Source: Procambarus clarkii (taxonomy: Eukaryota; Arthropoda; Malacostraca; Decapoda; Cambaridae). From it: 64,000 nt of DNA. A program made the position numbers and the translations under genes. The stretch spans positions 4,255,360 to 4,319,359 of the forward strand of contig NC_091188.1 of NCBI RefSeq assembly GCF_040958095.1. The letters are read 5' to 3'. The notes under the pieces are model-generated. The model made no database searches. It saw only the letters and a list, made by a program, of their open reading frames with translations, and had not been told where the DNA came from. Of the stretch, positions 1 to 13,110 are shown piece after piece; the first letter of the stretch is position 1; the number at the start of each line of letters is the position of its first letter.

Positions 1-429
1 TGGAGAGTCAGTCTCTCCCTTAGTGCTCTAGGATCACCTTTGTCTCTCTCACCCGTCGTCCACCTTCAGCCAACATCGTGTGATTGATGCCATGGTGGTA
101 TGGTAGCTGTCTTCAGTACACCAGTATATCTTTATGCTTTTCTTCTTTGCTAATACTGTAGTTTATTTTTACATTTAAAAGCATACTAACTTGTTCACTT
201 TTGCATTACATGATAGCCAAGTATTTTCAGGGGCATTTATGTTCATTAATATTTCAGTAAATTGTTTAATTATTTATTTGATGATTTTTATTTGTTTCCA
301 CCTGCAACTTACATACTGCAAGGCCAATAGCAGCATTTTTGTTTTATTATGTGCGGGAGAGCCATACCATCTTGGTTCAGTATAGCTGTGATACCACAAC
401 CCATCACACCCCCCATAACATTAATTACT

Positions 430-640
430 AACCCTCCCCAGAATGCAACCCCACAACAAAATGGCTAACTCTTGAGTACGTATTTACTGCTAGGTGAACA
501 GCTGCATTAGGTGATAGGAAACATGCCCAACCATTTCTGCCCTGCTCAGGATTTGATCCTGGAATTCTCAATTGTGGGTCTAGAATGAACCCACCTGTTC
601 TACTGGGATCTTTTGGCTGAAATTGACTGAAGCATGGAAA
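430..640 (-). mobile_element. older SINE-like repeat, family C
   Basis: Shares CTCTTGAGTACGTATTTACT, GCTAGGTGAACAGC and CATGCCCAACCATTTCTGCC with diverged copies at 1865-2070 and 4545-4740. A degenerate inverted B-box (GATTTGATCCTGG) suggests a tRNA-derived origin on the - strand. Confidence 0.6.
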
Positions 641-1725
641 GCTCATAATGAAACCTGGCATCAGTGGCCGAGAGATGGATGGAGAAGTGACCAGGCTCAG
701 GTATGCCTCCCAAGCAAACCACGTGTGAAAGGTTTTACAGCTCCATCACTCCATCCACATCCACCATAAGCCAGAGACTTTTGTCGCACTAACAGAGACA
801 AAACTTGAAGGAAATATTTTAAATGAGGTCATATTCCCGAGGAGTTAATTTGGAAATGTGACAAAACAATTAGGAAGAGTGGAGGTGATGCTGTACAGGG
901 AAAGAATGCCTAAAGGTAAAAAGAGTAAACAATCAAGAATCCAGGAGATATGAACATAATGCCTCTGCAAATTTGGAATCAGGATGATAAACTAATGATC
1001 ATAAATGCTTGCCTGCCTCCTCCCCCCCACTCCCAGAACCCCAAGGTAACTAGGGATTCTGTGAGAGATAATGAAAAATTTTAATTCTAATCATATGCAA
1101 ATGTATTTGAGTCATTTTTGTTTTTCTCATTTAACTTGTATCAGGAACAAAGACAGAAATTGTTCCCTTTCAGTGTGTTTATATAAAGCATGACCCAGAA
1201 TTATTTCAAGGGTACAAAAATTTAGAAATGCTGCTTTAAACAAACCTAACCGAACATATCTTTTCCCAGGTTACAAAAATATAATTTGTTTAATATATAC
1301 TGTACATGGTGTGTATGATGTCGGTGACAATTGTGTTGCCTCTGGTGAACTATTAGGATACTGCCATGTGTGAGGGTAGCATTTTTACCCTTTTTAGATG
1401 CTTTCACATGGGAGTAACATTTCATCCAGTTTTAGGCACCCTGAACCAAGATTGATCATGACAGTAGTAGTTAATTTTTCTTAAGGTAATCACAACTTAC
1501 TTTAGTAGCAAAATGGTTGATCATTCTGTTTATTATAACACGATCAGTGGGTAATCCTAGCGAAAAATGCTTTTAATTGCTCTGTTATTGTGACAGAAAA
1601 TATTTTGCATGAAAAGAAATGGTAGCAGTTAGTCTGTACCAGTACTTCAATAAACTTAACTAAACCTAATCTGGCAAAATGGGACCTTATAATAATAATC
1701 ATTTCCATTGTATGTGGACAGGAAG

Positions 1726-1828
<103 letters not shown>

Positions 1829-1864
1829 ATATACAGTTTATGCTTTAATTAGGTGTTCCCTTAA

Positions 1865-2070
1865 AGTTGAACTAATGACCTTCCCCAGGATACAAACCCA
1901 CAGGAGTTGCCTAACTCCTGGGTACTTATTTCCTGATAGATGAACCGAGGCACTAGGTGAAAGGAAACGTGCCCAACCATTTCTGTCTCGCTCGGGAATA
2001 GAACTTGGGTTACTCAACTGGAAGTCGAGAAGGAAGCCATCGGTACGCGGACCTTCAACCACACTTAACC
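1865..2070 (-). mobile_element. older SINE-like repeat, family C
   Basis: Copy of the 430-640 repeat: CCTGGGTACTTATTTCCTGA, CGTGCCCAACCATTTCTGTC, GAATAGAACTTGGG. Confidence 0.6.
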
Positions 2071-2615
2071 AAAACCCATCCTAACCTAATAATACTTGTC
2101 ACGCTCAAGATAAAAAATACATATTGGTATTCAGGAAGGGTGGTCATGCTGCTTTTATACTATACAGGTACTGGTACACACATACTAAAGCATTAAAGAG
2201 CATTTTTTTTCGGGGTAAACACATTTGTTTGGCTATGCTATTGCGATGTTTTTATTGTATGAATATTTTCGTCAGTAAGAACACAAAATAAATTTATCAA
2301 ATATAGCTCTAACTATAAAAATAAATCCGTATGGAAATAATGTGACAAATCCACTCGTTTACCTGGTGGTGGTTAATATACACTAGGGCATCTCTGGTCC
2401 GCCTGTTGTTTACGCTGGTCGGCCCGAGCCTCCTGCTACAAACGTCTGGCTGCTCCACACCACAAGATTATCCACAACAATATTATCCCCAATTACAAAT
2501 TTAATAGAATAATATGTCTATCATTCAGGAATTATTTTATTTATTTAAAATCTTTTTTTTATTCTAAATATTGTTCCAAGCCAGAGTTTTATAAATATAT
2601 TAATCACTGATTAGT

Positions 2616-3475
2616 ATGATTAACTTGATACATGTAGATCTGGATAAAAATGAGTTCCCTGTTGGATTATTTGTTGACCTACGTAAGGCTTTTGACACTG
2701 TCAACCACACCAAAACCTTCTTCTTAAATTGCATCATTATGGAGGCAGAGGTCACTCCCTCCAATACCTTCAATCTTACCTTAGTGACAGGCTCCAGTAT
2801 GTTTCTGTGAATAATTCAATTTCTCCCACCCTACCCATCAATATTGGTGTTCCACAGGGCAGCATACTTGGCCCTCTCCTCTTTCTCATCTACATTAATA
2901 ACCTTCCAAATACCTCTCAACACATTAAATCAATTTTATTTGCGGATGACACAACCTTCATCTTCTCCAGTCCTGACCCTCTTGCTCTAAATGTCACCGT
3001 GAATACTGAACTAAATAAACTCCATCTTTGGCTAACTGCTAACAAACTCACCCTTAACATTGACAAAACTTTTTATATTTTGTTTGGGTCAGATCAAATT
3101 AATCTAAATATAAACAATATCCAAATTAGTAACAAAGTAGATGGTAAATTACTTGGCGTTCACGTTGATAACAAGCTGAATTTCCATGGGGACATTCTAA
3201 ATATAGCAAAAAAAAGTTTCTAAAACTGTTGGCATTCTTACTAGGATCGATATTATGTACCTCGCCGTGCCCTGGTGACGCTCTATTACTCTCTTATCTA
3301 TCCTTATCTCAATTATGGTATTACTGGTGTTGATGGAATTATTGGTATCGATTTCACTTTGCCTCAGATCTACAAGATTTTATTGAAGTTCTTGGTGTGC
3401 TATTGCTCTCAGACTGCTTATTGGCAATCCAAGGTTATACTCAATTTCACCTTTAAAGGTAGATTATTTGGCTAA
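2616..3475 (+). pseudogene. broken non-LTR retrotransposon reverse transcriptase
   Basis: Reads VGLFVDLRKAFDTVNH in one frame, then HHYGGRGHSLQYLQSYLSDR, GVPQGSILGPLLFLIYINNL and the catalytic FADDT box in a second frame. A further shift falls in an A-run near 3205, after which TLYYSLIYPYLNYGI continues. These are ordered RT motifs of a LINE. At least two frameshifts and missing ends make it dead. The clade is not assigned. Confidence 0.85.
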
Positions 3476-3654
3476 CTCATCAGCTCTATCATGCATTCAG
3501 AGGCCAACATGAGAACAGAAAACAGGAGATGCGTTTTCACCTATGGGTATTAAACCAATGGATTCGCATTATCCGCTGAAGCCGTAAATGTCGAGACATT
3601 ACTGTAGCTTAAAATCCAGCTGAAAAAAAAATCATCAGGAAAATGGGGGAAGGG

Positions 3655-3800
3655 GAACCCTATGACCAGCTGCCGGCTTCCTGTCCCCCATTGAGGCCAC
3701 TACAAAAATGGCTTTCAGGTAAATTCAAATAAATAATGATACATTTGACAAGCCGCCGGCATCCTGTCCCCGTCAAGGCCACTAGAGATATGGTGATTCC
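3655..3800 (+). repeat. dispersed repeat with GACAAGCCGCCGGCATCCTG core
   Basis: Two tandem versions here (AGCTGCCGGCTTCCTGTCCC and AGCCGCCGGCATCCTGTCCC, each followed by GAGGCCACTA or AAGGCCACTA), with another at about 44037-44095 and a partial inverted one near 6430-6465. Confidence 0.65.
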
Positions 3801-4544
3801 ACTATAAATAAAATAGTTCATTGCATAGAGTGTAAGTTTTCTATGATCGAACAGATGTTAGAACAGAGTAACAAGCGACGTGTTTACGTTACTCGGCCAG
3901 GGTCAGGGGTGAACATTATAGTCTCTGCTTCAACGGTCCGGTTGTACAACGCCTGGCGCACATATCGCTTTGGGCTCACGGGATTGTTGATAGATTTTTT
4001 GACGTGTTCTGGCGTGTTCTTCCGGCGGGGTGACGGTGTCCGACGCCGGCTTGGTCGAGAGGTGCCGGGGGTTGGCGGATCTTGGTGTGCCCACAGTTGT
4101 GGTGGGCGGCTGGCTTTTGCTTTGCCGGGGGACACTTGGATGACTTTTGCGTTTTAGCTGAGGGCCGAGTTTTGGGTTTTGCTATCTAGTGTTCTCTGTG
4201 TGGGGCGGGGCAGGTGCTTGTCACCCTAAGGGAATCCTTGGGCAGCCCAATCATCTGCCCGTTTGCGTTTCTGTGCCACGATTCATATTAGTTTCCAGTG
4301 ATCGGTGTCACTCATATCGCGATTTGGCTTGATATTTCACCGTTCCGGGCTTCGCGATTAACCCTTTACGGGTAAGCCGGGTTGCATCCGATCCCACGAT
4401 CGTCGTCACCCCTAAATCAACAACAACATCATTATAGCCTCTCCTTCATGCAAGCTGCACCTACTATCAAGAAGATCATAGCCTTGTCGGGGACAGACAG
4501 CCTGTGTGTGTATATATGTTAGGCTTACATCGAGTTCCCTCTAA

Positions 4545-4740
4545 GGTTGAAGTACAGACCTTTCCACACGATTCAACCCCACAGCAACAGTTAACCAACT
4601 CTTGGGTTCCTATTTAGTGCTAGGTGAAGAGCGGTATTAGGTGAAAGAAAACGTGCCCACCCATTACTGTCCATTCGGCATTCGAATCTGGGATTCCCGA
4701 TTGTGAGTCAAGAACGAACCCAACCATGCTACAGAGACCC
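4545..4740 (-). mobile_element. older SINE-like repeat, family C
   Basis: Third copy: CTCTTGGGTTCCTATTTAGT, CGTGCCCACCCATTACTGTC, ATTCGAATCTGGGATTCC. Confidence 0.6.
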
Positions 4741-5043
4741 TATATAATCGGTATATTTACATTATCCGGCCAGAATTAACTAACATTTTATAACGCATCT
4801 AAGCTAAATATGAAACATGAAAATTACAGATGTAATGAATAGTTACTAAAGGAATTGGTAGAGCGTTTTTATAATGTAATTGCAGGAATATTTACTTAGG
4901 GAATAAGAGTAAAATGACTTAAAATGGAGTGGGGGAGACTGAGGGCGCCATGCAGGAGCTGCAGCAGTAGGGACGACACACACCCTCCCTACGACCACGC
5001 CTTCCACTACCCTGGGGGTACCACTGACTCCACAGCGACCCAC

Positions 5044-5180
5044 GGTACGTCAGTTGTCTTCACCCCCGCTCTTTCCCCCCTGTACGTTTCTTGTCTCCAC
5101 CCTCACTCTTTCCCCCCTGTACGTCAGTTGTCTCCACTCTCGCTCTTTCCCCTCATACGTCTTCTGTCTTCGTTATCACG
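5044..5180. repeat. degenerate C/T-rich tandem repeat, unit about 40 bp
   Basis: Three to four diverged copies of TACGTCAGTTGTCTCCACCC then TCGCTCTTTCCCCCCTG. Confidence 0.7.
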
Positions 5181-5617
5181 ATTAATTACACCTCAATCCG
5201 GTGCGTCTCCTGTCTCCATCCTCCCGTACCCATCTCTTGTTTTTACCATCATCATAATAGTTCAATTATAAAGCAAACATGTGTTTGTCCTGCACATTGG
5301 CAGGAATGGTAGGGTTACTTCTTTATGCCCCATCAAGGTGGGGCATAAAGAGCTGGACTTCACTGCCCCCGTATAGTCACTAATAGGTAAGCACCAACCC
5401 CAGTAAGTCTGTTTTCTTCACCACTACTTTGTATTTATCTGTGTAGTCACCAAGCTGTGTTGTGTTGGAGTGTCCGGACCCGCTTATTAACCTTGGGGAT
5501 GACTGGCGTAGTTGGGTTTATACAGTACAAAGGCAACCCCCCTGTTATCTTTGCGCTCATTACATTCTCCTCTGGCCCCTCTATTTAATGCCAGTAATAT
5601 CTAAGTTTAGATCATTT

Positions 5618-5700
5618 ATTATGCACCCCATACCCATCTTGTGGGCGGTAGTGGAAAGGGTTACAGAAGCACATAATGGGCTCAGGGACTGAATACCGCA
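5618..5700 (+). repeat. dispersed repeat with GCACCCCATACCCAT core
   Basis: TTATGCACCCCATACCCATC then GGCGGTAGTGGAAAGGGTTA recurs inverted at about 9825-9912 and diverged at about 31863-31935 inside a filamin intron. A related stretch lies near 5865-5910. Confidence 0.7.
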
Positions 5701-6214
5701 ATTCATTTAGCTAAGCAAGTTACAATCTTGATGAACTAGTTACAAAATTCAGTGCACATCGTCACATCAACAATGGACTCGAGACCGACCAAAAGTACAG
5801 TTTCTGAATTAAGCAACTGACATATGTGGAGAGCTAGTGTCACAATTGATATGTTTGTCCTGCACACCGCCCCCCATCCAGTGGGCAGTGGTGGATAGGT
5901 TACAATCACTTAATTACTCCCTAGAGTTAGCAAACTGTGGATATTTGGCTAAAATTTCTGGTAGCAGATCATTTTGAATTAAATATTTACATCTCTTGAA
6001 CATTTGTTATAAAATTGTCTCTGAATTCACGTATCTTGAGAAACGTCATTAAGAACAAATGGAGTAATCTATTTAACTTATCGTAATACAGAGCTAGAGA
6101 TTACTCATGACATCAATAGAACCATGTAACATGACTCTGTTACCCTTGACAGGAATGGTAAGGTTACTTTTGAAGGCATCAAACATCCTAGAAGTGATGT
6201 CAACCCTTATAAAC

Positions 6215-6264
6215 GTTAATAGAAACTATACACTAACGTTTATTAGTGTATAGTTTCTATTAAC
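6215..6264. repeat. perfect 22-bp hairpin
   Basis: The left arm (6215-6236, GTTAATAGAAAC...) and right arm (6243-6264) are exact reverse complements around a 6-nt loop. Confidence 0.95.
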
Positions 6265-7197
6265 TGTTATAATATCTTACTCTTAAGGAGTATTTTGTAA
6301 CGCATTACCAAAGCAAAGCAAATCTAAATTCTCTCATCAGCTTGGGAGGAGGTAGTGCATCTGGTGTTTTTCTAAGTCAAAGTATTTTACGTAATAATTT
6401 ACACGAATTTCCCTGACGACTACTATCTCTATTGGCCTCGACGAGGGCAAGAAGCCGGCGGCTTATCTAAAGTTCCCCATTTTTCCTGATGATTTGGTCG
6501 CGCTGGATTTTGAAATTCAGCAAAGTTTTGACATTTACGGCTTCGGCGGGTAGGCGGCTTACGTGGGTTTATAACTCTATGGATGAAAAAGCTCTCCAGT
6601 TTTCTGTCCTGCATCGTAGCTTGTTGAGCTTGAAACCGTTGTTCCTTGTTTGTGTTACATCTGACCATTTGAAGAAGTGGTCTGGATCAATATACAACAT
6701 GCATTGTTCTCCAAATAACAAAAGGAGATTACACTAGTGTGGTCACTCGTATAATAAGTTGGATATTCACTAGTCAGAAAATGATTGGCATATCTGTGTT
6801 ATCTTAATATCTGACTCACTGGAATGTTTTAGTGATCGTAACATGTATAAATTAAGTTGGACTACTTATTTCAATATCGCAAAAGGTCTCACACACATAT
6901 TGGTTAACATAAACACGTTATAATAATATACAATGTAAAATACAGCGAGTTCATCTGCCAACATCGGCTGAGTTATTGTATTGGCAGCAAATAATAATTT
7001 ATCGGGCTCAGCCTCGATGGTGAACGTTCTCGAGCCGCTCCAAGTGTAGAAAGATGACGTCATGTAGATTATAGAGCATTGCTCCTCTGCTTTGAACTTG
7101 AACTGATGTTTCTCCTTACGATCTTGCTGGCTTCTGTCAAAGCTAGGCTGCTCTTTCTATTAGTCAACGTATTGAACGTACCCTGATTTTGTCAGCG

Positions 7198-7242
7198 CCT
7201 TGTACTTGCTGTGTACATCCCTTGTACACAGCAAGTACAAGG
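7198..7242. repeat. perfect 20-bp hairpin
   Basis: CCTTGTACTTGCTGTGTACA at 7198-7217 is followed after 5 nt by its exact reverse complement at 7223-7242. Confidence 0.95.
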
Positions 7243-7471
7243 GTTATCAAAGTGACATGCACTTTTGAAACTGTTGAAGTTTCCCGTGCTCCCAATGTAC
7301 TACGAGTTGTAGTAACTTACTTTCTTTAACTTTGAGTTGAAATTTGTTGGCCAGAAATCCTTTGACATATCCCATTCAGATTGGTGGAGTGACCTGGTTG
7401 CAAATGATTGGTCAATTAGAAGGCTAGCTAATATAATAATATTAGGCTAGCTAATATAATAATATTAGCTA

Positions 7472-7548
7472 GCTCTTTAACATTTTGAACTGTAGACATT
7501 GACGCAAACATGATACGTCAATTTCTACAGTTCAAAATGTTAAAGAGC
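7472..7548. repeat. perfect 25-bp inverted repeat
   Basis: Arms 7472-7496 and 7524-7548 (GCTCTTTAACATTTTGAACT...) are exact reverse complements. The spacer also contains a shorter inverted pair, TTGACG/CGTCAA. Just upstream, GGCTAGCTAATATAATAATA is directly repeated. Confidence 0.93.
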
Positions 7549-8228
7549 GTTAGGCAACGTTAACTTTATCTGAAGGAAGGTACAAGTGACCACAAAACAA
7601 TTATATTACTATAGCACAATTAGCATCGTTGGCTAACAATTGACGAACCCGAGCAGGATAGAGACAGTTGGGTACGTTTCCTTTCACTGATACACAAGTT
7701 CACCTAGAAGTTAAAACAGGTTCTCGGGAGTTAGGCAACTGTTGTAGGTTGCATTAAGTAGCTGGCCTAAGTAAGCCTAAGCACAGGCGTCCTGTTCCCA
7801 ACAAAGGAAAATATATACAATTATAGAAGTGAGGAAATGATGAGTGACTCATTATGACTCAGTGTCCTCATCGTCCCTCATCTCTCGTGTCCTCATGTCC
7901 CCTCTCATCTCCTGTGTCCTCATGTCCTTCTTCCATCTGTCCACATGGGTAATCACTCAGTTAATGACCAGACCCAACTGTTTAACGCCACTATCCGGGT
8001 GATACAAACGTTAACCATAGCAGCCAAGTTCTCTGGATTTCCACTCCGCAAAAAATGCAACTGTTTAGCCTAACCAGAAACGTACGAAAAACAAAGCAAC
8101 CACCTATCGAAACCGATACATAGAAAACGTTAATATTACAGTGTTTTAATTTTGTTCTAATTCGTCGCATTTTTAAGGGATTGGTTTAATAAAAAAGTAC
8201 TACGTATTAGGGGGACCCTAAATAGGCC

Positions 8229-8365
8229 GGTGTTGCAGGGTGTAGGGAAGATGGTGTTGCAGGGTGTAGGGAAGATGATGTTGCAGGGTGTAGGGAAGAT
8301 GGTGTTGCAGGGTGTAGGGAAGATGGTGTTGCAGGGTGCAGGGAAGATGGTGTTGCTGGGTGTAG
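8229..8365. repeat. minisatellite, about 5.7 units of 24 bp
   Basis: Unit GGTGTTGCAGGGTGTAGGGA AGAT with single-base changes between copies; the last copy is partial and diverged. Confidence 0.93.
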
Positions 8366-9591
8366 CTACGCCATTGCACTCAAGGCTACCCAGCTGAGGG
8401 TACCCGGACCCTTGTTACCAGTTAGGGCCGGGCTTCACCAGCACACGCGTCGCTCGTCTCTCGGTGAGGAGGCGTCGTCGTTTGGGCCCCAGGAAGGTGT
8501 TGCATGTGTTGTGAGAGGTGTACTGGGACACGTGTACTCACCACGCGAACACTGGCCACACCTGTTGCTTGGCTACACCCATCGTTCTAGGTGAGAGTGT
8601 AAATAAAGTCTACACGCATATCAGGCTTTTACAGAACTGACATGTAATATTCATCTTCTTGTTATTGCATTATTCATAATGGATATTTTTATTTGTAGCG
8701 TGTACAGCCTTTTACTATAAGCATCTGTATTCGCGTATAAATATTAAATGATATGAAGCAGATATTAAAACTTGTCGAGAGGTTGTTGTGGTGCTTACAT
8801 AGCAGTGACTCTGGGGAAGAAAGGTACAACAAGCCTTGTTGAACCGAGAGTGTAATGCCTTTGTTCAACTTTCTTGACGTTTGAGTACTTTGTGGTATTT
8901 GGCCTTTACATTGTGCATGGAGGCGGCTTCTACGACTTTTTATTTTAGTGCATTCGACTTTTTTTGGTGTGTGTGTAAAGCTCTGAACTTATTCAAGTTT
9001 AGTAACACGCGACTTTTTCTCCTTCAGAGTCACTTTCTTGCCTTCATATGTCGTAGCTTCCATTTGGTTGGATATCTATCTTCCCCATCTTCATTACCTT
9101 TCACTTATTTAGATTGAATTCTTAACAGCATTTGTCTGTCTACTCCAAGAGCATGACAAGGTTTTAGTGTAATTATTTACAGTCCTTCTCGGTGTATTCA
9201 TTCCTCATTAGCGCTGCGTCGTCTGCATATATTTTTCTCGTCAAGTTCACTCTTTCAGGACGGTCATCAGACATATAATAGGAACAGTAACGGTCCACGG
9301 ACCGAGTCTTGAGACACTATCACGTCCCTCCAAGTCGGTATCTCACTGATTGTGACCGGCTTTCTGTCCGTTAGGTACTCCCTTATCAACTTCATTGCTT
9401 TCTTGCTTTCTCAGTTATCTCAGCTTCTCTCTTCAAGCTGAGTACAACATCGTCTATCATGTTCATATTTCTTCTCTCTCTCTCTCTTCATGTTGTACAA
9501 CAGCCTTTCGTGATGAACAAATAACAAGGCCCTACCAATCTATTTTCTCTATTACGTCTACTACATATATTTTCTAACAGACACACACATC

Positions 9592-9758
9592 ACCAGGAAG
9601 CAGCCCGTAGCAGCTGTTTAACTCCCAGGTACCTATTTACTGCTAGGTGAGCAGGGGCATCAGGGTGAAAGAAACTGCCCATTTGTTTCTGCCTCTGCCT
9701 GAGATCGAACCCGGGCCCTTTGGACTACGACCCCAGAGCGCTGTCCACCCAGCTACGA
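9592..9758 (-). mobile_element. tRNA-derived SINE, family A, truncated
   Basis: Only the head-proximal two thirds is present: AGGTACCTATTTACTGCTAG, then GAGATCGAACCCGGGCC and CGCTGTCCACCCAGC. Confidence 0.7.
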
Positions 9759-10132
9759 AGTGTGTGTATGTGTAACTAGCTTCACAAGATTGTCACTTGC
9801 TTAGATAAATGAGGAACAATTCAGTTCCTGAACAAATTATGTGCCTCTGTAACCCTTTCTACCACCGCCCACGGGATGGGTATGGGGTGCATAACAAATG
9901 ACAAAACTGACTTTACTTCCCCATAGTCACTGATAGGCAAAATACTATTCTTGGAGAATATGTTGTGAAGAGGACATAACTTAGCTAAGAGAGAGCGAGG
10001 CAGTGATGGTGGTGGGAGGCCAGCAGGCACGTGATTGTGTCGTGGTGGCGGTGATCTGATACCCGCCCCCCACCACCACCACAAGCCCTGCAATACGTAA
10101 ATCTGTATATCTATGTATTTACGTATGCAGGT

Positions 10133-10297
10133 TAGCTTAGCATTTTAAAAGCACCGAATCACCTTCTGTGGTTGAGTGTTCAATAAACCCTTGAACTATA
10201 TGTTTAACACTTCTCTAACCCTGTCCATGGAGGACAGAAGAAAATGTATATATGCTGGTTAGCATTGTAAATGTGTGGCCACGTCTGTGGTAGAAAA
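10133..10297 (+). repeat. dispersed repeat, copy 1
   Basis: Shares CCCTGTCCATGGAGGACAGA, AAATGTATATATGCTGGTTA and CACGTCTGTGGTAGAAAA with 51997-52156 in the same order. Confidence 0.8.
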
Positions 10298-10574
10298 AAA
10301 AATAATTATTGCACCCGATTGATTGATTGATGAAAAGTAAGCCACCCAAAAGGTAGCACGGGCATGAATAGCCCGTAAGTGGTGGCCCTTTTGAACCATT
10401 ACCAGTATCAAGAGCTGATACTAGAGATCTGTGGAGGTGCGACTGCACCCTGCGTGACGTGAGATGTCTCCCGTAATATTGCACCCGCCAGCCTAGTCGT
10501 TATATAAGTATATTGCACAATGAAATCACAAGAACTTGGTGAATCTATGAGAAACTATTGAGGCCATACAGAAC

Positions 10575-10664
10575 AAGACCAAGTAGAAGGAAGAGTAATA
10601 ATTTATAATTAGTTATAATAATAATTATTGTAATTACTAATTACTCTTCCTTCTGTTTGGTCTT
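10575..10664. repeat. imperfect inverted repeat, about 25-bp arms
   Basis: AAGACCAAGTAGAAGGAAGA and TCTTCCTTCTGTTTGGTCTT face each other across an AT-rich centre that can itself pair. It could be a small MITE. Confidence 0.75.
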
Positions 10665-11503
10665 GAAGGAAGCCGGCCTCGGGTGAAAGAGGGCTGTGAC
10701 GATCTCTTGTCTTGAACCCATAGGTGCAGGGGTCGGAAGTCCACCTCCTGGGGCTCGTGCGGCCCAAGTTTTGCTTCGGGAGGCTGGGGTCGTTCTTGCC
10801 CTTGCTGGGGCATTTCTTCTCCGGCCCCGACCACGGCGGTCTCCAGATTTGGAGTCCCTGTGCCTTCTTTTACCAATTTCGAAGTCGACTCCGGAGCTGG
10901 AGCCCCTGGTGCAGTTCGTTGCTGCCTTCAACCTCATTCTGACAGTTCCTGCGACGGCGCTGGAACCAATCGTATTGGCGTTTGCCTTTCCATTGGAGAC
11001 GTTCGGGGCCGTGGAGAGGGGGCACTAAACTGTTGAGCACAGCAGTTTAGTGAAGTTGAGAAAACTGAGGAGGACGGGCTGACTTATCAACACTAGGCGC
11101 CGTGTAGCCTAGTTTATTTACCTCACTCCTACACTTTATCATTGATTACTTTACCATGTCTCCTCCCATTTCCCCAATTCTTTGTCTTTTTTATTTATTT
11201 ATTTCCAGATTACTCTTCATATTTTATATTTAAGATGAATTTTGATATATGGACAAAGAGACAATCCTCTCTTGTTCGCGGGTGTGTTTGTGTATATACT
11301 AAATTGTGCCTGCAGGATCGAGCTTTTATTAACTCTTGGACTCCCCCTTTCCATCCGTCAATTGTCCAGTTTTATGACTCCCGACTTTTTTTTTTCTCTA
11401 TCATATCTAGTAGACCAACTAACTACTGGCTTTACAGGCTGCAATTCACAACTGTGTAAAGCCATGGTGCCTGTTTACTGCTAGGTGAACACAGATAGTT
11501 GTC

Positions 11504-11616
<113 letters not shown>

Positions 11617-12512
11617 ACTCACCAGCTAGTTGTATTTACAGGGGGAGGATGAATCACAGCTCTTGGGTCCCGCCTCTCAACATTTAATCGACTTTTGTAT
11701 AGGTTCCAGAGCCTATTGAGCTCTGTTATATCTAATTAAAAGACGTGTATCGAGTCTGCCTCCACCCACATCATTATTTGTTTACACAGGTGGGTATATG
11801 AACAGACGGCGTCTGACCCATATTAGCAGGCTGAGAGCTTTCCCTTTTCATAGCTCTTGGTAAACCTTACCCACTCCTTTCCCTGGCGCACGACCCCACC
11901 AATCGATTACCAACCAGGGACTCAATTACTGCTGGGCGAACAGTTAAGGATTGACGCCCAGACAATTATCTCTGGTCATAACTCGAACGTAGACACATGG
12001 CATCGTTCGTATGTGCGTGAGTGTGTAGCCCCGTCAGTGTAGTGTAGGGAGGCGATGTGTGAGGGTGCGTCCTGGCAGTGTTTCCAGGGTCACCATCACC
12101 GCCACAACACACAACATACCTTATCTTCTCTCGCCACCCAAGTGCGGCGAATTAAATACATCTTCTTATTGAAACAAGTAAGTGCAAGGGGAAGAAGATA
12201 TGTGCCATACTACAAGAGCATCTACATTGATATTTACACAGAATATTCTATTTTGACTCTCTAATACTTGTCAACCATTAATAATGCACTTTAACAATTG
12301 TATTGTTATAGTCGGCAATAGGATATCTAGTATTTTGTCAGACGGAATCGGTGGCGAGAGCCAAAATCGTCGTGGGGGTTCTATATGTGACCGTAGCACG
12401 CTGTTTTCCCTTGAGTTATGACGACCTGGACATGCCTGTGTTGGGCTAATACTCTACAGGAATCATAGTGCAAAGTTGCGTGAGGCTTCAACCTCGGACA
12501 GACATTTCAATT

Positions 12513-12615
<103 letters not shown>

Positions 12616-12732
12616 AGTTTCAAATGTAGATATTACAGAGCCCAGGAATCTGTACACCAGTTGATTGACAGTTGAAAGGCGGGACCAAAGAGCCAGAGCT
12701 CAACCCCCGCAAGCACAACTAGGTGAGTACAC

Positions 12733-13110
12733 TTGAAACGGTCCAAAAATATGAAACAAGGTCCGTTCCTGAGGGAACTGGACCTCGCTACACTGGTAGA
12801 CGAAAGAAGTAGTGCAAACATGACAGTGACCTACTACGGGGGCATTGACAAAGTAGATACAGACGCAATGTTCAAACTAAGGAACGTTAGAGAGGACATT
12901 AGAAATACAGATGAGTCACAAAAATGTCAGAAAGAACTTTTTTAATATCAGAGTCGTAAATAAGTGGAACGAAAGATAAGGAAATTGTTGAAACCCATTC
13001 GAGGCCTGGTTATAAAGATGTGATAAGGAAAAACAAAATGAGGGAAATGAGTCACTGCATTGAACTAATTAATGACGGTCGAAAGTTTCACGAGGACATG
13101 CTCGATCCTG
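12733..13110 (+). pseudogene. possible LINE 3' coding fragment
   Basis: Open for 70 codons (MKQGPFLRELDLATLVDERS and onward). After a shift it continues NIRVVNKWNER, which resembles the RVVNxWNxLP stretch near the C-terminus of many LINE reverse transcriptases. The flanking repeat GCAAGCACAACTAGGTGAGTA occurs on both sides. Identification is tentative. Confidence 0.4.

Larger units (their letters stand above)
3476..8228. other. intergenic, no gene recognised
   Basis: Apart from the repeats and hairpins listed, I see no exon with family motifs. The GC-rich stretch 3850-4180 has overlapping open frames but no recognisable domain. Confidence 0.6.

Noticed and set aside
8229-8365. CRISPR-like direct repeats
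   Set aside because: Units are contiguous with no unique spacers, and the genome is eukaryotic.
10637-11028. GC-rich overlapping frames, including a basic Pro/Arg-rich one
   Set aside because: No domain, no splice context, and both strands are equally open, as expected from base composition.
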